NCBI GenBank assembly: GCA_025267735.1
Contig: CM046294.1
Coordinates: 34,813,222-34,877,221, forward strand
DNA length: 64,000 nucleotides
Source: Mactra quadrangularis
Lineage: Eukaryota > Mollusca > Bivalvia > Venerida > Mactridae
Reading direction: 5' to 3'
Each line of letters starts with the position of its first letter. Position 1 is the first letter of the stretch. Position numbers and translations under genes: made by a program. The notes beneath the pieces were generated by a model, which saw only the letters and a list, made by a program, of their open reading frames with translations, was not told where the DNA came from and did not search any database. Positions 34,186-44,572 of the stretch are shown in pieces.

Positions 34186-35250
34186 TATTAACCAGGTTTT
34201 CAACGAAAACCAGGTTATTGTAATGCCGAAGTTGGTGGGCGGGCGGGCGTCAACTTTTGGTTTCCGCTCATTAACTTTAGTTTGCTTTGGCCTATTGACA
34301 CCAAACTTGGTGTATAGGTAGCTTATATCAAGAGGCAGCTTGGGATTGCTACCCAGGTGTCTGTGATCAAGGTCAAGGTCACTGACACTAAAAATAGAAA
34401 TTCAGTTTCCGCTCAATAACTTTAGTTTGCTTTGACCTATTGACACCAAACTTGGTGTTTGGGTAGCTTATATCAAGACGCAGCTTGGGATTGCTACCCA
34501 GGTGTCTGTGATCAAGGTCAAGGTCACTGACACTAAAAATAGAAATTCAGTTTCCGCTCAATAACTTTAGTTTGCTTTGACCTATTGACAACAAACTTGG
34601 TGTATGGGTAGCTTATATCAAGACGCAGCTTGGGATTGCTACCCAGGTGTCTGTGATCAAGGTCAAGGTCACGGACACTAAAAATAGAAATTCAGTTTCT
34701 GCTCAATAACTTTAGTTTGCTTTGACCTATTGACACCAGACTTAGTGTATGGGTAGCTTATATCAAGAGGCAGCTTGGGATTGCTACCTTGGTGTCTGTG
34801 ATCAAGGTCAAGGTCACTGACTCTAAAAATAGAAATTCAGTTTCCTCTCAATAACTTTAGTTTGCTTTGACCTATTGACACCAAACTTGGTGTATGGGTA
34901 GCTTATAGCAAGAGGCAGCTTGGGATTGATACTCAGGTGTCTGTGATCAAGGTCAAGGTCACTGACACTAAAAATAGAAATTCAGTTTCCGCTCAATAAC
35001 TTTAGTTTGCTTTGACCTATTGACACCAAACTTGGTGCATTGGTAGCTGATATCAAGAGACAGCTTGGGATTGCTACCCAATTGTCTGTGATCAAGGTCA
35101 AGGTCACTTTTGCTAAATTAGAAATTCAGTTTCCATGTAATTGCTTCATTTTGCATTTATTGATTTTGTAGCTTTCAAATGAATCATTTCTGTCATATCC
35201 AAACTTGGTCGTTGAAAACCTGGTTTCGTCGCATTGCGACGCTTCTTGTT
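34186..35250 (+). mobile_element. Tandem-repeat element, family D
   Basis: Starts 'ttattaaccaggttttcaac' with a short hairpin and ends 'gcgacgcttcttgtt'. 'aggttttcaacga' recurs inverted as 'gttgaaaacctgg' near 35211. Six full units follow with an exact 145-bp period: 'ctca(a/t)taactttagtttg' starts at 34267, 34412, 34557, 34702, 34847 and 34992. Every unit has 'gatcaaggtcaaggtcac'. Unit identity is very high, so it expanded recently. Not coding. Confidence 0.85.
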
Positions 35251-35520
35251 TCTTAATGTATTTTAATAGAATTTTGCACACAAGATCTCATTCTTATAGT
35301 GGATAAATGCAAGCAGTTTAAAATTAAGTCCAATTAAAAATGGCCGACTTGCGGCTGGAATTTTTTAAAATTTAATTTAGTAACTGTATAGTATGCTTAT
35401 TTCAATAGATTTTTTTCTTATTTAATTTTATAGAATTTTGCACAAGCGTTTACAGCTGATGTGTACATGCACTTTATATCAATTCCAATTCAAAATGGCC
35501 GACTGGCTGCCATCCTTTTT
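35251..35520 (+). repeat. Two ~165-bp units of another tandem-repeat element
   Basis: 'atagaattttgcacaa/c' at about 35265 and 35430, each followed within about 100 bp by 'aaaatggccgact', indicates two diverged units 165 bp apart. No ends were identified. Probably a piece of a further family. Confidence 0.5.
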
Positions 35521-36039
35521 ATATGCCCGAATGAAATTTCGGGCATATTATGTTATACCCCCTGGCGTCCGTCTGTCCATCCGTCCGTCCGTCCGTCTGT
35601 TAGCAATTTGGTTTCCGAAGCATAACTTAAGTTCCATTTGGCCCACAATATTCAAACTTCATAGGATGATTGTCCATATCGGGTAGAAGACCCCTATTGA
35701 TTTTGGGTTTCCGGAGCATAACTTAAGTTCCATATGGTCCACAATATTCAAACTTCATACGATGATTATCCATATCGGGTAGAAGACCCCTTTTGATTTT
35801 GGGGTCACAAGGTCAAAGGTCAAGGTCACTATTACCTTAAAACTGAAAACAGTTTCCGGAGCATAACTTAAGTTTCATTTGGTCCACAATATTCAAACTT
35901 CATACAATGATTGTCCATATCGGGTAGAAGACCCCTATTGATTTTGGGGTCACAAGGTCAAAGGTCAAGGTCACTATTACCTTAAAACTGAAAATAGATC
36001 TTTTTTCTCTACTTTGTTTTCCACAATTATTCATAATAT
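35521..36039 (+). mobile_element. Tandem-repeat element, family E, copy 1
   Basis: Starts with a perfect end hairpin ('atatgcccgaa' / 'ttcgggcatat') and a (CCGT)n tract. Units with 'ccggagcataacttaagttcc' follow 145 bp apart (35711 and 35856), after a 96-bp partial unit. Each later unit has 'caaggtcaaaggtcaaggtc'. The 'ctcttgtt' 3' end is lost; the copy fades after 'ccacaattattcataa'. Confidence 0.75.
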
Positions 36040-36504
36040 GATATTTATATGAAATATATAAACAATTTAGTTTAAACAATTTAGTGTTGGGGCCTCATAT
36101 TTAGCTTCTATTTTGTATCTTCTGTTATAAGGCTGTTCTGATTATGGCTCTTACCCATTTAATAAAACCCCCTCTTTGGTTTCAAAATTTGCATTGCAGG
36201 TCTATGGAAAGTGTGTTATGTAATTGAAGAAAAATTCTGAATTTTTGGATATTGGTCACTAACTTGTCAATACTATATCTAAACGTCTATTGTGGGAAAT
36301 AATTGGTATTTTTGCAATTAAGCTTATTCATACTTAAGCATTTAAAGATTAAAATTGAGATATTTTAGTAGCTGTAAATATATTTGAATTAAAGTTAGCG
36401 TGCTAAATCATCAGCTCTACATCTATCTACCTATAAAGGGAGATTACTGTGGATGAACTTGATTTGAAGTTTACTCCTTTATACTACAATATTGAAGGTT
36501 AAAA
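36040..36504. other. Spacer with a degraded tandem-repeat unit
   Basis: 36411-36504 ('agctctacatctatctacct' and 'gtggatgaacttgatttg') is a diverged relative of the sequence that makes up the adjacent palindrome. Nothing else recognised. Confidence 0.4.
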
Positions 36505-36827
36505 TTTGTTCACACTGAATGTAATTATTAATAAAAAAGGTATTTGATTGTAAGTTTGCTAGCTTTTTTATCAGTTCTACATCTGCACAATTAAAAAGGG
36601 ACATGAATCTGGATGAATTATTCTTAGAGTTATGCCCCTTATTAATAAGTTATTATGGTTTATCCATAATAAACCATAATAACTTATTAATAAGGGGCAT
36701 AACTCTAAGAATAATTCATCCAGATTCATGTCCCTTTTTAATTGTGCAGATGTAGAACTGATAAAAAAGCTAGCAAACTTACAATCACATACCTTTTTTA
36801 TTAATAATTACATTCAGTGTGAACAAA
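36505..36827. repeat. 323-bp near-perfect palindrome (159-bp arms)
   Basis: Arms 36505-36663 and 36669-36827 are reverse complements at 158 of 159 positions around the 5-base centre 'ccata'. The only mismatch I find is tatttg against tatgtg. The arms include repeat-derived 'gagttatgccccttatt'. Possible causes are a very recent inverted duplication, a hairpin-RNA locus, or an assembly or library artefact. Confidence 0.97.
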
Positions 36828-36940
36828 GTCCTGTCTTAACAGCACTTTTATTTAAATATTTTACTTGAGATTAGTGTCATGATCAGCTTTTTATAAAATT
36901 TATTAGCATCAACTGTCAGTATTTTGATTTATTATTTCAG

Positions 36941-37069
36941 ATATACAATATAACTGCATGGAAGATTGGTTTAGATGATTATGAACAGGAAATGTATGGT
37001 CATCTGAAAGAAGATAAGTGCAGATTTTTACTAGTTCAGTACATATTTTTTAACGATTTTATTGCTTGA
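36941..37069 (+). CDS. Candidate terminal exon, unrecognised
   Basis: A strong acceptor ('ttgatttattatttcag') is followed by 42 open codons and TGA (37067-37069). The peptide begins IYNITAWKIGLDDYEQEMYG and continues HLKEDK; the last third is hydrophobic and may be read-through. A SINE is inserted directly at the stop (target duplication 37064-37072). I do not recognise the peptide. Acidic/aromatic composition is more gene-like than the AT-rich chance frames around it, but support is thin. Confidence 0.27.
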   Translation: MYNITAWKIGLDDYEQEMYGHLKEDKCRFLLVQYIFFNDFIA

Positions 37070-37391
37070 ATGAGCGGTCCGGCTAGATCAGATGGTAGCA
37101 TGCAAGTCTATTGATCGAGGGGTCCTGGGTTCAATTACTGGGCAGGGCATACTTCCATGGAGCTTGGTCATGAATAATTTTCTACAGCCATTCCTCCTCC
37201 TACCAATGATTCTTAATTATGTTGGGCAGTTGTCAGTCACTGATGAAAGTATGTGCTAAGTAGTAGTTTAACAGTTAAATCCAGAGATTTAGCCTTTCCA
37301 GGAACAGTGAGTTGGTTGACTGACCCCTATTATATGACCTATACAATTTGTTGCTACGGAGTTCAACCCAACAAAAAAAATAGCTTGAATG
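37064..37391 (+). mobile_element. tRNA-derived SINE, family 1, with TSD
   Basis: Body 37073-37382, flanked by 'gcttgaatg' at 37064-37072 and 37383-37391. The A box ('ggctagatcagatggtagc') and B box ('gggttcaattact') have drifted, so it is probably inactive. The tail is 'acccaacaaaaaaaa'. Confidence 0.92.
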
Positions 37392-37639
37392 TAAAACATA
37401 GTAAGTGCATGTTTTTACATTCTCTCTTTCCAAGGGTAATTATACAGTTCACAGTTTATTTGATAATGATAGAGACCACCGGCCCATAACATGATACATA
37501 CATTTGTAATAACATATACATGAAAATATGCATATTATAATGTTGAAAGACAAATATAGAATTATCATTTGACAATATTACATACATAATTATAATGTTT
37601 TAATATATACATGTACATGTAATTCATTATGCTTGTTAA
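37392..37639. other. AT-rich spacer
   Basis: Nothing recognised. Confidence 0.4.
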
Positions 37640-38103
37640 TTAAGTCAAAATGGCAAACAATCTGGAATCATGCTGTATTTAATAAATTACATGACATAAA
37701 GCCAACCCTTGGTTCATCTTCGTCAACAATATTTTCTAATCGCTGAGATCAAATAGTAATAACGCGATGTAGAATTGGTCATATCAGATTAACACATTCA
37801 TACCTTTTTCAAAAAGAGGAAGCACCTAAATATATACCATGTAACAAGCATGTCAATGTAAAACACGTTGTACTTGACTGTCCGGGTCTTAAATACATTA
37901 GTGACAAACATTTTAATTACTTAAAGACATTTTTGAATCTGTTTCATCATATGCGATACTTAACTTTTTGAAAGAAGAATATGTTAATTATAAGATATAG
38001 AGCTTTACATCATTAATTCAGTTAGAATTAATAGTATCATTGATTGCTTTCGAGGTGATTTGACCTTTTTGTGTTGGTGCGCCATAAAACCCAAACAAAC
38101 AAT
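37640..38103 (+). pseudogene. 5'-truncated LINE (I/Nimb-like) ORF2 C-terminus and 3' UTR
   Basis: From 37651 the frame reads WQTIWNHAVFNKLHDIKPTL, a stop, then (from 37765) RCRIGHIRLTHSYLF and IPCNKHVNVKHVVLDCP. After a one-base deletion near 37925 it continues DIFESVSSYAILNFLKEEY to a TAG at 37998-38000. 'RIGH.RLTHSYL' followed by the C...H..HV...CP cluster is the end of ORF2 in I-superclade LINEs, after the RNase H domain ('WQ..W'). Internal stop and frameshift make it dead. The 3' end reads 'gccataaaacccaaacaaac', close to the SINE family 1 tail. Clade name is by remembered motif. Confidence 0.85.
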
Positions 38104-38930
38104 CTATTAACATTTTGTTTCTCAGCTTCCAAGCATATACAGTAAACATTCAGTGTACAAAAATCATGATAATATACAGTAAACATTGAATCTACATGCT
38201 TAATAAAATGTACCTGATCTTTCTATTTCTTATAATTTTTTTCCTATTTTTCTATCTTTTCATAGGCAAGTATTCAGTGAACATTCATGTAAAAACCCAT
38301 GTAGTAATATGCTGTTAACATTGAATATATCTAAACAAGTAACCACTATATCTAAACAAGTAACCACTTTTTCCATATCTTTAGATCTTTTCCTATCTTT
38401 CTATCTTTTCACACGATATAATACAGAAAAAACAACAACATAAAACTCATTCTGTTCTGTAAGTTTCATCCATTCTTGTCATGACTTAAGTTTTCAGTAA
38501 TCATACATTGTATAAAGTAAAAAATGATGTGGTTATATGCAGTTAACATTCAAATAAAATGTACCAATTCTTTTTGTTTTTTGTATAAGGCTTTTTTTAC
38601 AACTTCTTAATTTTTGTATGAAACTATGAATAATTGTTCATATCGCATTTCAAAGTCGCTATTGACTCTTGAAAACGTTCAAACAGAGATAGTACTTAGT
38701 GTGTGGTCAGTATTTAAAGGGAGTTCATGATGTGCTCGCTTATTTTCTGAATTTTTACTTTTCCCATTTAACTTTTGTTTTAACTTATTTTTTAACTCAT
38801 TTTTTTTTTCATCTTAAAATTTTGGAGTATGGAATGATTATCTGCTTAACTTCAATTTTGTTTAAGCCAAAGGACACCTTTTTACTTCTAGAAAATTTTG
38901 GTTCTGTTTTTGCTTATATTTTTTGTTATT
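38104..38930. other. AT-rich spacer with a 22-bp tandem duplication
   Basis: 'atatctaaacaagtaaccac' repeats at 38329-38371. Several loosely similar 'agtaaacattca' blocks lie at 38130-38310. No gene recognised. Confidence 0.4.
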
Positions 38931-39516
38931 GTAAGCTCACAGATTTTTCATCTTAGGCATCTTAAGTATTTTTGTTTTAAACTTATTTCAATTTTATTAT
39001 TTTTGTTTTCTTTTTTTATCAATGACTTTGCTAGAAGTTTATTTTTACAATCTTAGAATTTTGCTTGTAGGTTTTTTTTACAATTAATGTAGGTTATTTT
39101 TTACAATTTATTTTTGTTATTGTAAGCTTACAGATTTTTCATCTTAGGCATCTTAAGTATTTTTGTTTAAAACTTATTTCAATTTTATTATTTTTGTTTT
39201 CTTTTTTTATCATGGACTTTGCTAGAAGTTTATTTTTACAATCTTAGAATTTTGCTTGTAGGTTTTTTTTTACAATTAATGTAGGTTATTTTTTTACAAT
39301 TTAAGGTTTTACATGCGATAACACTAGGCACTGGTCAAATGGAGATTGGTGGATATGACTTGATCACGGGAGTCTTACCTCTCCAATTGATATAAACTGA
39401 GTCTGTGATGTGTTAGCATGTTGTTTTTTATCTATTTACTTTATTTTTGTTTTCTTTTTATCAATAATTTTGCTAGTATTTTTTTTTATATCAGTTTTTT
39501 GCTTTGTAGATTTTTT

Positions 39517-40438
39517 ATATGCCCGAAAGAATTTCGGACATATAATGTTGTACCTTCTGGCATTTGTCCCTCCTTTACCAATTTGGTTTCCGGAGCATAA
39601 CTTAAGTTCCATCAAGGTCATAGGTCAAGGTCACTATTACCTTAAAACTGCTAACAGTTTGCATAGCATGACTTAAGTTCAATTTGGCCCACGATATTCA
39701 AACTTCATAGAAATATTGTTTTTATCAGGTAAAAAACCCTATTGATTTTGGGTTCACAAGGTCAAAGTCACTATTACCTAAAACTGGAAACAGTTTCCTG
39801 AGCATAACTTATGTTTCATTTTGTCCATATTATTCAAACTTCATACGATGATTGTCCATATCAGGTAGAAGACCCCAATTGATTTTGGGGTTTCAAGGTC
39901 AAAGTCACTATTACCTTAAAACTGAAAGCAGTTTCCAGACCATAACTTATGTTCCATTTGGTCCACATTATTCAAACTTCATTCAAAGATTGTCCATAAC
40001 AGGCAGAAGACCCCTATTGATTTTGGGGTCAAAGGTCAAGGTCACTATTACGCTTAAACTGAAAACAGTTTCTGGAGCATAACTTAAGTTCCATTAGGTC
40101 AACAATATTCAAACTTTATAAGATGATTGTCCATATCGGGTAGAAGACCCCTATCGATTTTTGGGTCACAAGGTCAAAGGTCAAGGTCATTATTTACTTT
40201 GAACTAAAAATAATTTCCTGAGCATAACTTAATTTTCATTTGGTCACCAATGTTCAAACTTCATATGAGGATTGTCCATATCAGGTAAAAGACCCCTATT
40301 GATTTTGGGGGTCACAAGGTCAAAGAGGTCAAGGTCATTACTACCCTAAAACTTTTTTTCTATACTTTGTTTCCCACAATTATTCATAAAAAACAACTCT
40401 TTCTGGCATATAATGCTCCGCCCAGCGGTGCTCTTGTT
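39517..40438 (+). mobile_element. Tandem-repeat element, family E, copy 2
   Basis: End hairpin 'atatgcccgaaagaatttcg', six diverged units ('tttcc.gagcataactta', spacing about 137-145 bp where intact), and a complete 3' end 'cccagcggtgctcttgtt'. The end is nearly that of family B, so B and E belong to one superfamily. Units hold 'aaggtcaaaggtcaaggtca' or decayed forms. Confidence 0.8.
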
Positions 40439-42271
40439 TTAAGTTGATGTAGGTTATTTTTTTACAATTTAAGGTTTTACATGCGATAACATTAGGCACT
40501 GGTCAAATGGAGATTGGTCGATATGACTTGGTCACTGGAGTCTTACCTCTCCAATTGATATATACAGAGTTGGTGATGTGTTAGCATGTTTTTTTTCTTT
40601 ATTATGTCATTTTTCTTTTCTTTTTTATTATGAACTTTGCTAGTAGTTTATTTTTTTTTAATCTTAGAATTTTGCTCGTAGGTTTTTTTTACTATGATGT
40701 AGGTTATTTTTTTACAATGTAAGGTTTTACATGTGATAACACTAGGCACTGGTCAAATGGAGATTGGTCGATATGACTTGATCACTGGAGTTTTACCTCT
40801 CCAATTGATATAAACAGAGTCTGTGATGTGTTAGCATGTTGGTTTTTTTTTATCTATTTTACTTTATTTTTGTTTTCTTTTTTATCACTTTTTATAATTT
40901 TGCTAGGTTATTTTTTTTTCAATCTTAGAATTTTGCTTGTAGGTTATTTTTTAAAATTTTTGTACAATATTTTTTTTAAATTTTTTTTATATCCTAGTGT
41001 AGTTACTGTTTTGATTAATTATAATAATTTAGTTTACTAATGATTTTTGTAATGGACGATTTTGTGAGTGAACGACACTACACGGACAAGTTGACACAGT
41101 GCGGCGAGGAAAACACCTGTCATTGTTCTGGTCACAGCCAGTCAATGACTAAGACAGTACTCGTTACTGACAGTACATTTAGATACTGACAGTAGGTTGA
41201 CTTGTCTTGTCAATCACTTACAAAGTCATTTTGTTTTTTGAATATTTTTGAAGGTTATTATTAAGTGATAGTTTTATCAAATTTTTTCTGTATGTTTAGA
41301 CTTATTTAATTATACTTATGAGTTAAAATTTTATTTTTAACATCAAGGTGTTTTTACAATTTTTTGTGATAAATATAAATATTATAACTTTAAAGTTAGT
41401 AGCTTCGTCATTTTGATTTCTTTTCAGCAATAATTTTGCTAGGGTTTTTTTTTCAATCTTAGAATTTTGCTTGTAGGTTTTTTTTACAATTTTTGTACAA
41501 TATTTTTTTAAATTTTTTTCTATCCTTGTGTAGTTACCGTTTTGATTAATTATAATAATTTAGTTTACTAATGATTTTTGTAATGGACAATTTGTGAGTG
41601 AACGACACTGCACGGACAAGTTGACACAGTGCGGCGAGGAAAGCACCTGTCATTGTTCTGGTCACAGCCAGTCAATGACTAAGACAGTACTCGTTACTGA
41701 CAGTACATTTAGATACTGACAGTAGGTTGAATTGTCTTGTCAATCACTTACAAAGTCATTTTGCTTTTTTTGAATATTTTTGAAGGTTATTATATAATGT
41801 TAGTTTTATCAAATTTTTTCAGTATGTTTAGACTTATGTAATTATATTTAACAAGTTTAAATTTTATTTTTAACATCAAAGGGTTGTTACAATTTTTATG
41901 AAAAATGTAAATATTATAACTTAAAGTTAGTAACTTTAGTTAGAAGCAAGTTATTGGGACTTATTTAATTATACTTAACAAGTTTAATTCTTGTTTTGTT
42001 ACATCATAGTGTAGATATACTATTTTTGATGAAAAATATAAATATTTTTACTGTAAATTAGTAATAAATTGATTTTTATTGGAAGGTTTTTGAGTGAACG
42101 ACATTGCACAGACAAGTTGACACATTGCGCCAGGAAAGCACCTGTCATTGTTCTGGACACTCAATTTTTAAGAGTGGACAGTAGGTCTTATGCCCCCTTG
42201 TTGCTCATAGTGGTAATTGGGAGGTATATTTTTCGCCGGTCAGCATGACTAAGACAGTACTGGTTACAGCA

Positions 42272-42329
42272 CAGTTATTTTATATACTGCACTGTAGGTC
42301 CAGTTATTTTATATACTGCACTGTAGGTT
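42272..42329 (+). repeat. 29-bp tandem duplication
   Basis: 'cagttattttatatactgca' plus 'ctgtaggt' twice, inside the third copy of the 'gtgagtgaacgac' block. Confidence 0.9.
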
Positions 42330-42370
42330 GACTTGTCTAGTCAATCACTTGTTAAGTCATTTTTTTTTTG

Positions 42371-42994
42371 AACACTCTAATACATAGTTATATTTTTTTT
42401 TCATTAAAAGTTGTCAAATTTAAATCAATTTTTGATAAATTAAGACTTGGTAAGCAGCACATCAACTTTTATTTCATTCTTGTATTTTTTAAGTTGGTTT
42501 GAATATTTCCTGGAACATTGTTTCAATGCATTCTTAATATTTTTATACTATGATAGAAGCTTGTTGTGTATCAGTCAATTTCAATTTGCAAAGGTTTAAG
42601 TTAGATGAAATTTTATTTCTGAAAGTATGTGTATATCAACCTGAAATCTGTAGACTCTGTGGCTTATTACCTAAAGGGTTTAATATTTGTCCACTTATTT
42701 CTATATATATATTCCCCTTGCAGCATTTTTTGTTTTTACAACATTGACCTCAATTATTGTTTGAGGTTAGTTGAACAATATTTAGCCATCATTGCTCACT
42801 TGTCAAATGTTCTACACAGCATAAAGTCTGCACAACCAACAAAGCTAGCAGCTAATCAGCTCATTTGTCCAACAAAGTGTTTATTTTTGTTGGAATTCTC
42901 TCTTTTTTCTCTTAATGATAGTACTGAAAGTTGAATATTGGCCCCAACTGATGGTTAAAACCATCTTGTACACTATAAATTATTGAACATATCC
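42371..42994. other. AT-rich spacer
   Basis: Overlapping 65- and 101-codon frames (42550-42934) lack recognisable domains. A weak exon-like interval (42720-42766, 'ccccttgcag' to 'gttagt') was noted but not supported. Confidence 0.35.
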
Positions 42995-43295
42995 AATTAA
43001 CATCATTGTTTCCTTTTCCAAAGAATCTGTATACATAACACACATACACAAATGCAATTTTTTTAAAAACTCGATCTTAAATTTTCCACTCTCTTACTCA
43101 CTAATTTAGATCTGGCCATTTTCTTACAAGGGTCACATTCAGGTGACCTTCTCTTTATAATATTCATGAAGAAATCATTATGTTTAGTAACTTGTTTACA
43201 TTGTCTACGTCACACAATTTGAAATGAGCCGTCCAATCACAGACTGTGAATAATACCACTGTCAATCAGCTCACAAACCTTGGTCTTAACATTGA
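42995..43295 (-). mobile_element. Dispersed repeat, copy 1
   Basis: Inverted relative to 63018-63270. Shared strings (minus-strand sense) include 'aaccaaggtttg', 'ttcacagtctg.gattgg.cggctcatttcaaattg', 'gtgacctt' and 'ggccagatctaaatta'. Its outer part ('catcattgtttccttttcca' and 'aagaatctgtatacat') is duplicated directly at 43567-43610. No coding frame. Possibly part of an unclassified DNA element. Confidence 0.6.
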
Positions 43296-43337
43296 AATTG
43301 TGTGAAAAATGCTATTAATAGTGTTTCATTTAGATTT

Positions 43338-43363
43338 AAATGCACAGCCAAAGCTGTGCATTT
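43338..43363. repeat. 11-bp-stem hairpin
   Basis: 'aaatgcacagc', 4-base loop, 'gctgtgcattt'. Near the border of the dispersed repeat above. Confidence 0.8.
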
Positions 43364-43566
43364 ATTGGTCTACACAAAGGTCATTTCATTGTGACCCTCC
43401 ATGCAAACCTTAGAGATCCTGTATTACAATGCTCACACACAAGTGACTGGTGTACACACTATTAATTGTAAATATATATAACATTAGTTTTCCTTCTGCC
43501 ATTCCAAATAGCTTCTTTGCTTACATACACTACATGAATCAAGGCATGCCCTACCTTATCCTACAT

Positions 43567-43650
43567 AACATCATTGTTTCCTTTTCCAAAGAATCTGTAT
43601 ACATCACACACATACAAAAATGTAATCTGATTAAAACCCTAGATTTTGTA
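43567..43650 (+). repeat. Partial direct duplication of 43000-43080
   Basis: 'catcattgtttccttttcca' and 'aagaatctgtatacatcaca' match 43001-43045, followed by 'aatctgattaaaaccc', which also appears inverted at 63235-63255. Confidence 0.65.
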
Positions 43651-44297
43651 GTTTGACTACTTTTTCCAATATTTATCCTACATAATGAAAAGCAATATTT
43701 GACTTTTAAATTTTAACTTAACAAAGTGTCACATGCACCGAGTGGAAGGCAACAATATAAAAATTAATGAATCGATTACACAGTATGAATAAATGTACTA
43801 ACTAAATGTATTTATTTTATTTTTTCCCTCGAGGACTACCTTGACCTAGAATTGTGGTCAAATAAAAGAAATAAGAAAGAAGAACCATGAAATGCATACA
43901 AAACAAATAGTGATTGAATGAAATATGAGTTCCAACTATATTAAACCAACACCCCAACTCAAGAGTTCCACTTTGAACATATAAACCTTGAGTTACGACT
44001 CACAATATACAACAACAGAGTTCCAGCTCACTGTGCATCCAAGCTATACCTAGCTTTTAACAATAAAGAACCATATAAACTATGTCAACCAGGTGTTCGA
44101 GCTACATTAATGTCCAACACCAGACGCAAACCACCTCTTCCTCAATACAACCAGTACTAAGCTAACTTATCTATGACTCTCACACAATAGCCCCAGAGAG
44201 AACACAAGCCCATATATCTTTACCACTTAACAACAATGGAGACCTAATTAAGATGAGCAAAGTGAACAGTCTGGAATCACTAGTCTAACCCCAATTT
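43651..44297. other. A/C-rich spacer
   Basis: Composition changes to A/C-rich on the plus strand, with three 'gagttcca' words (43930-44030). This might be a piece of a minus-strand transcript or element, but no frame or ends were found. Confidence 0.35.
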
Positions 44298-44572
44298 TTG
44301 TTGTTTGTTCTGTTGGATTTAACGCCGTTGCAACACATTGTAACGGTCATACGACGGCAGTCAATCAACCTACTCACTCCTCCTGGAAAGGCTAAATCTC
44401 TGATTTAGCTGTTAATCAACTACTAAGCACATACTTTCATCAGTGACTGACAACTGTCCTACATAATTAAAAATCATTGGTAGGAGGCAGAATGGCTGGG
44501 AGAAAAAATTCACAACCATGCTTCTCAAAAGTATGCCCTGCCCAGAGATGGAACCAACGACCCTCTGTTGAT
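44298..44572 (-). mobile_element. tRNA-derived SINE, family 1, head truncated
   Basis: The minus strand runs from 'agagggtcgttggttccatc' (decayed B box) through the usual body to 'gttaaatccaacagaacaaa'. The 5' half of the tRNA-like head is gone, as expected of incomplete reverse transcription. Confidence 0.88.

Larger units (their letters stand above)
38931..42370 (+). repeat. Local segmental-duplication cluster with conserved islands
   Basis: A 191-bp direct duplication starts at 38931 and 39122. A ~115-bp block, 'acatgcgataacactaggca' to 'gtgatgtgttagcatg', occurs at 39310-39420, 40476-40588 and 40728-40840. A second ~190-bp block, 'gtgagtgaacgacactacac' to 'gtcaatcacttacaaagtc', occurs at 41066-41230, 41597-41760 and, more diverged, 42089-42355. 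The blocks are far better conserved than the T-rich sequence between them, which suggests selection or separate transposition. Family E copy 2 is inserted inside. Not coding in any frame. Confidence 0.8.

Noticed and set aside
39410..39676. Overlapping 60-88-codon frames rich in Phe/Leu, considered as a membrane protein
   Set aside because: They come from poly-T rich repeat sequence and run into the end of element E copy 2.
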